A stretch of 64,000 nucleotides of DNA. Origin: Methanobacterium sp. SMA-27. Lineage in GTDB: Archaea; Methanobacteriota; Methanobacteria; Methanobacteriales; Methanobacteriaceae. Made by a program: the position numbers and the translations under genes. The stretch is from positions 868,001 to 932,000 of the forward strand of contig NZ_JQLY01000001.1 in NCBI RefSeq assembly GCF_000744455.1. The letters run 5' to 3'. Of this stretch, positions 62,007 to 64,000 are shown one piece after another (the first letter of the stretch is position 1; each line of letters opens with the position of its first letter). The notes below the pieces were generated by a model. The model did not search any database, had not been told where the DNA came from, and saw only the letters and a program-made list of their open reading frames with translations.

Positions 62007-63674
62007 TTATTCAGTTTGCCAATTTTTTATACAATCTCCAACGTTTATGCAAACGTTAATTTCACCGATTTCTAGTTCTGTTTTCATGAAAGCATCCCTT
62101 GCGGGATTTGAGATGTTGGCTGCTTTGATGATGATTCCTCTACTTTTCAATTCTTTGATGAGTTCATCTAACATTTCAATACCAGATATATCAATAAATG
62201 ATGTGGACTCCAAATCTAATACAAGGAGTTTAGTATCCCTATATTCATGATCTAATAGATTAACTATTTTGTTTTTAATATTATCTGCATGTAAGAATAT
62301 TTGAGACCCATCTAACTTAATAATGAGCACTTCTGGAATTTGGATGCTTTTAGGGTGGCTTTTTATGTCTTTATAGTTATCTGTACATGGAACTTGGCCT
62401 AATATAGATATATGTGGTTTTTTTATATTGTTAATGAGCACCAAAATGGATAATATAATGCCGATTATTAATCCTTGTATAGTTCCAAAAATAAGAACGG
62501 ATAATAAAGTTAAAATGGCAATGGCAAACTCTACGTGACTAAAATTATATATAAATCGGAAATGGGGAATATCAAAGAGTCCTCTTATTGCAAAAATTAC
62601 TATGGCTGCCAGTATGGTCTCTGGTAGATTGAAAAATAAACTTGTAAAGAAAACTAAAACTACCAAAATGAATAATCCGGATATTCCTCCCGCAAGCGGA
62701 GTTTTAGCTCCGCTCTCATTGTTTACTGCGGTTCTAGAGACGCTCCCTCCAACGGGAAATCCATGGAACAGACCTACAGCAACATTAGATGCTCCTAAAG
62801 CTAACAATTCTCTATTGGCATCAATTTTGTACCGATTTTTTATAGCGTAGTTAGTAGCTACACCATAACCCTCACTGTAACTTAAAATAAAAACTGCCAC
62901 TGCTAAAATTATAAGTGTATTGAAATCAATTAAACTTGTTTCTGGAAAAACAAGTGTAGGTAATCCTTGAGGTATTGTTCCCACCACCTTAATCCCTAAA
63001 TTAGTCAGATTGGGGACTGTTAGGAGTATTATTGATCCTAATACTAATATTAGGGTGTTGGGTAGTTTTGGAAACATTTTCGTTGCAATAATTAAAAATA
63101 AGAGCCCTCCCACTCCAACGACCAATGTGGCAAGGTTGGTTTGATCAATATGCAATATCAAATATGAGATACGCTGGAAAAAATTACCAGAAGCTCCACT
63201 TATCCCAAATAGTATAGGTAACTGCCCTGATGCGATAAATAAAGCTAAACCTGCTACAAAACCAATCAAAACAGTTTTTGATATATATCTAATAATAAAT
63301 CCCAAATGTAACATCCAGGAGATGATGGCAAAAACACCAACCATAACTGCTAATAAAGATGTAATAAGAGCATATTGTCCAGCATTTACTATCAAAAGTG
63401 ACCCTAATGTGGAGCCGATCAATATGGAAAGAGCGGAGGTAGGTCCCATTGATAATTGACGCGAAGTTCCAAAAATAACATAAACTAATAAACCAATCAT
63501 TGCTGAATACAAACCTGCTTCAGGAGGTAAACCAGCTAAAGATGCATATGCAATGGCTTCAGGAATGGTGAAAGCAACTACTGTAATACCAGCTAAAATA
63601 TCAGGACGAAGCCAATTCTTATTATAAGATCTTGCCCATTCTACTACTGGAAAGATAGATAAAATATTAAACAT
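62007..63674 (-). CDS. SulP-family anion permease with STAS domain
   Basis: The 555-residue protein begins KNWLRPDILAGITVVAFTIP and EAIAYASLAGLPPEAGLYSA, the SulP/SLC26 signature. About twelve to fourteen membrane segments follow and then a cytosolic STAS domain (residues 435-550: LIIKLDGSQIFLHADNIKNK, VLDLESTSFIDISGIEMLDE). It imports sulfate, bicarbonate or a similar anion into the cell; the substrate cannot be told from sequence. It is monocistronic. No carbonic anhydrase or sulfate-reducing genes are adjacent. Confidence 0.92.
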   Translation of the reverse strand: MFNILSIFPVVEWARSYNKNWLRPDILAGITVVAFTIPEAIAYASLAGLPPEAGLYSAMIGLLVYVIFGTSRQLSMGPTSALSILIGSTLGSLLIVNAGQYALITSLLAVMVGVFAIISWMLHLGFIIRYISKTVLIGFVAGLALFIASGQLPILFGISGASGNFFQRISYLILHIDQTNLATLVVGVGGLLFLIIATKMFPKLPNTLILVLGSIILLTVPNLTNLGIKVVGTIPQGLPTLVFPETSLIDFNTLIILAVAVFILSYSEGYGVATNYAIKNRYKIDANRELLALGASNVAVGLFHGFPVGGSVSRTAVNNESGAKTPLAGGISGLFILVVLVFFTSLFFNLPETILAAIVIFAIRGLFDIPHFRFIYNFSHVEFAIAILTLLSVLIFGTIQGLIIGIILSILVLINNIKKPHISILGQVPCTDNYKDIKSHPKSIQIPEVLIIKLDGSQIFLHADNIKNKIVNLLDHEYRDTKLLVLDLESTSFIDISGIEMLDELIKELKSRGIIIKAANISNPARDAFMKTELEIGEINVCINVGDCIKNWQTE

Positions 63675-63894
63675 GCGGTTTCTTATTTGTAATTAGAAAC
63701 AATAAAATATTGGGTATAATGGTGGATACTTTAAAATTAAAAAAGATGAATCTAACTTAATGATATGAAAAATTAATATATCAAAGCACGAATTAAGTAG
63801 AATAGTTTTCTGGGTTCATTCTTATGTAAACAATTAAAAATAAATTAGATTAAGAAAAATAGAATCATAATATATTCATAATATTATCACTATT

Positions 63895-64000
63895 TTATTT
63901 CTTTATATTGTTATTTTTCCTGTAATACTTCATTATTTCAATTTCTTCGTCTAAAAGAGACTTTTTATTACCTTTTTCGTGTCTGATTAAAATCCATACT
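63895..64000 (-). CDS. C-terminus of an unidentified protein (partial)
   Basis: The minus strand entering from the window end reads WILIRHEKGNKKSLLDEEIE, then IMKYYRKNNNIKK and TAA at 63895. The N-terminal part is outside. The charged end does not identify a family. Confidence 0.5.
   Translation of the reverse strand, partial: VWILIRHEKGNKKSLLDEEIEIMKYYRKNNNIKK

Overview
The window looks like the chromosome of a pseudomurein-walled methanogen of the order Methanobacteriales, probably Methanobacterium or a close relative. The pointers are: very AT-rich DNA with long intergenic gaps, a protein with pseudomurein-binding repeats, a very large DUF11-type adhesin, a DUF5518 membrane protein, archaeal basal factors (TFE and a zinc-type ribosomal protein S14), many PAS/histidine kinases and frequent TTG/GTG starts behind GGAGG/GGTGA ribosome binding sites. 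No tRNA, rRNA, CRISPR array or intact insertion sequence was seen.

Layout. 0-7.4 kb: remnants of a sulfonate/nitrate-type ABC transporter, a DUF3892 protein, small hypotheticals, a TIM-barrel glycosidase-like protein, and a secreted pseudomurein-binding protein with a metallopeptidase-like core and Ig-like tail. 7.4-13.5 kb: a HEAT-repeat protein and a minus-strand redox/membrane cluster (EFR1 ferredoxin-flavodoxin, flavodoxin, quinone-oxidoreductase-like MDR enzyme, DUF4386, other membrane proteins, an HTH regulator). 13.5-20 kb: broken cell-surface genes and two sensor kinases. 20-28 kb: DUF1801 protein, FMN reductase, methyltransferase, a Na,K-ATPase-like P2 pump, and katG, which looks bacterial in origin. 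28-33 kb: a family of small secreted proteins, an MFS exporter, small membrane proteins. 32.7-37.1 kb: a compact signalling locus (V4R sensor, roadblock, RecA-like domain fused to a small GTPase, two tandem KaiC-like ATPases, then a convergent PAS protein). 38-43.2 kb: one giant adhesin. 43-51 kb: a DUF362 protein, DUF5518, a pentameric ligand-gated ion-channel-like receptor, an EEP-family phosphodiesterase and two PepSY-like anchored proteins. 52-53 kb: stand-alone S14 and TFE. 54-64 kb: a pair of ABM-like small enzymes, very small genes, an SMC/RecF-like ATPase with a small partner, another PAS histidine kinase and a SulP permease.

Many genes are split by one missing base, and nearly always the frame is restored by lengthening a short homopolymer by one. 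This looks more like uncorrected long-read indels than gene death, so those genes are given at full restored extent and marked as broken. A smaller set (a second copy of the small secreted protein, kinase tails, a surface-protein tail, a methyltransferase piece, the ABC permease) really is eroded.

The best candidates for undescribed biology are the V4R/roadblock/GTPase/KaiC locus, the archaeal pentameric channel-like receptor, the SMC-like ATPase pair, the pseudomurein-binding peptidase-like protein, and the stand-alone S14.
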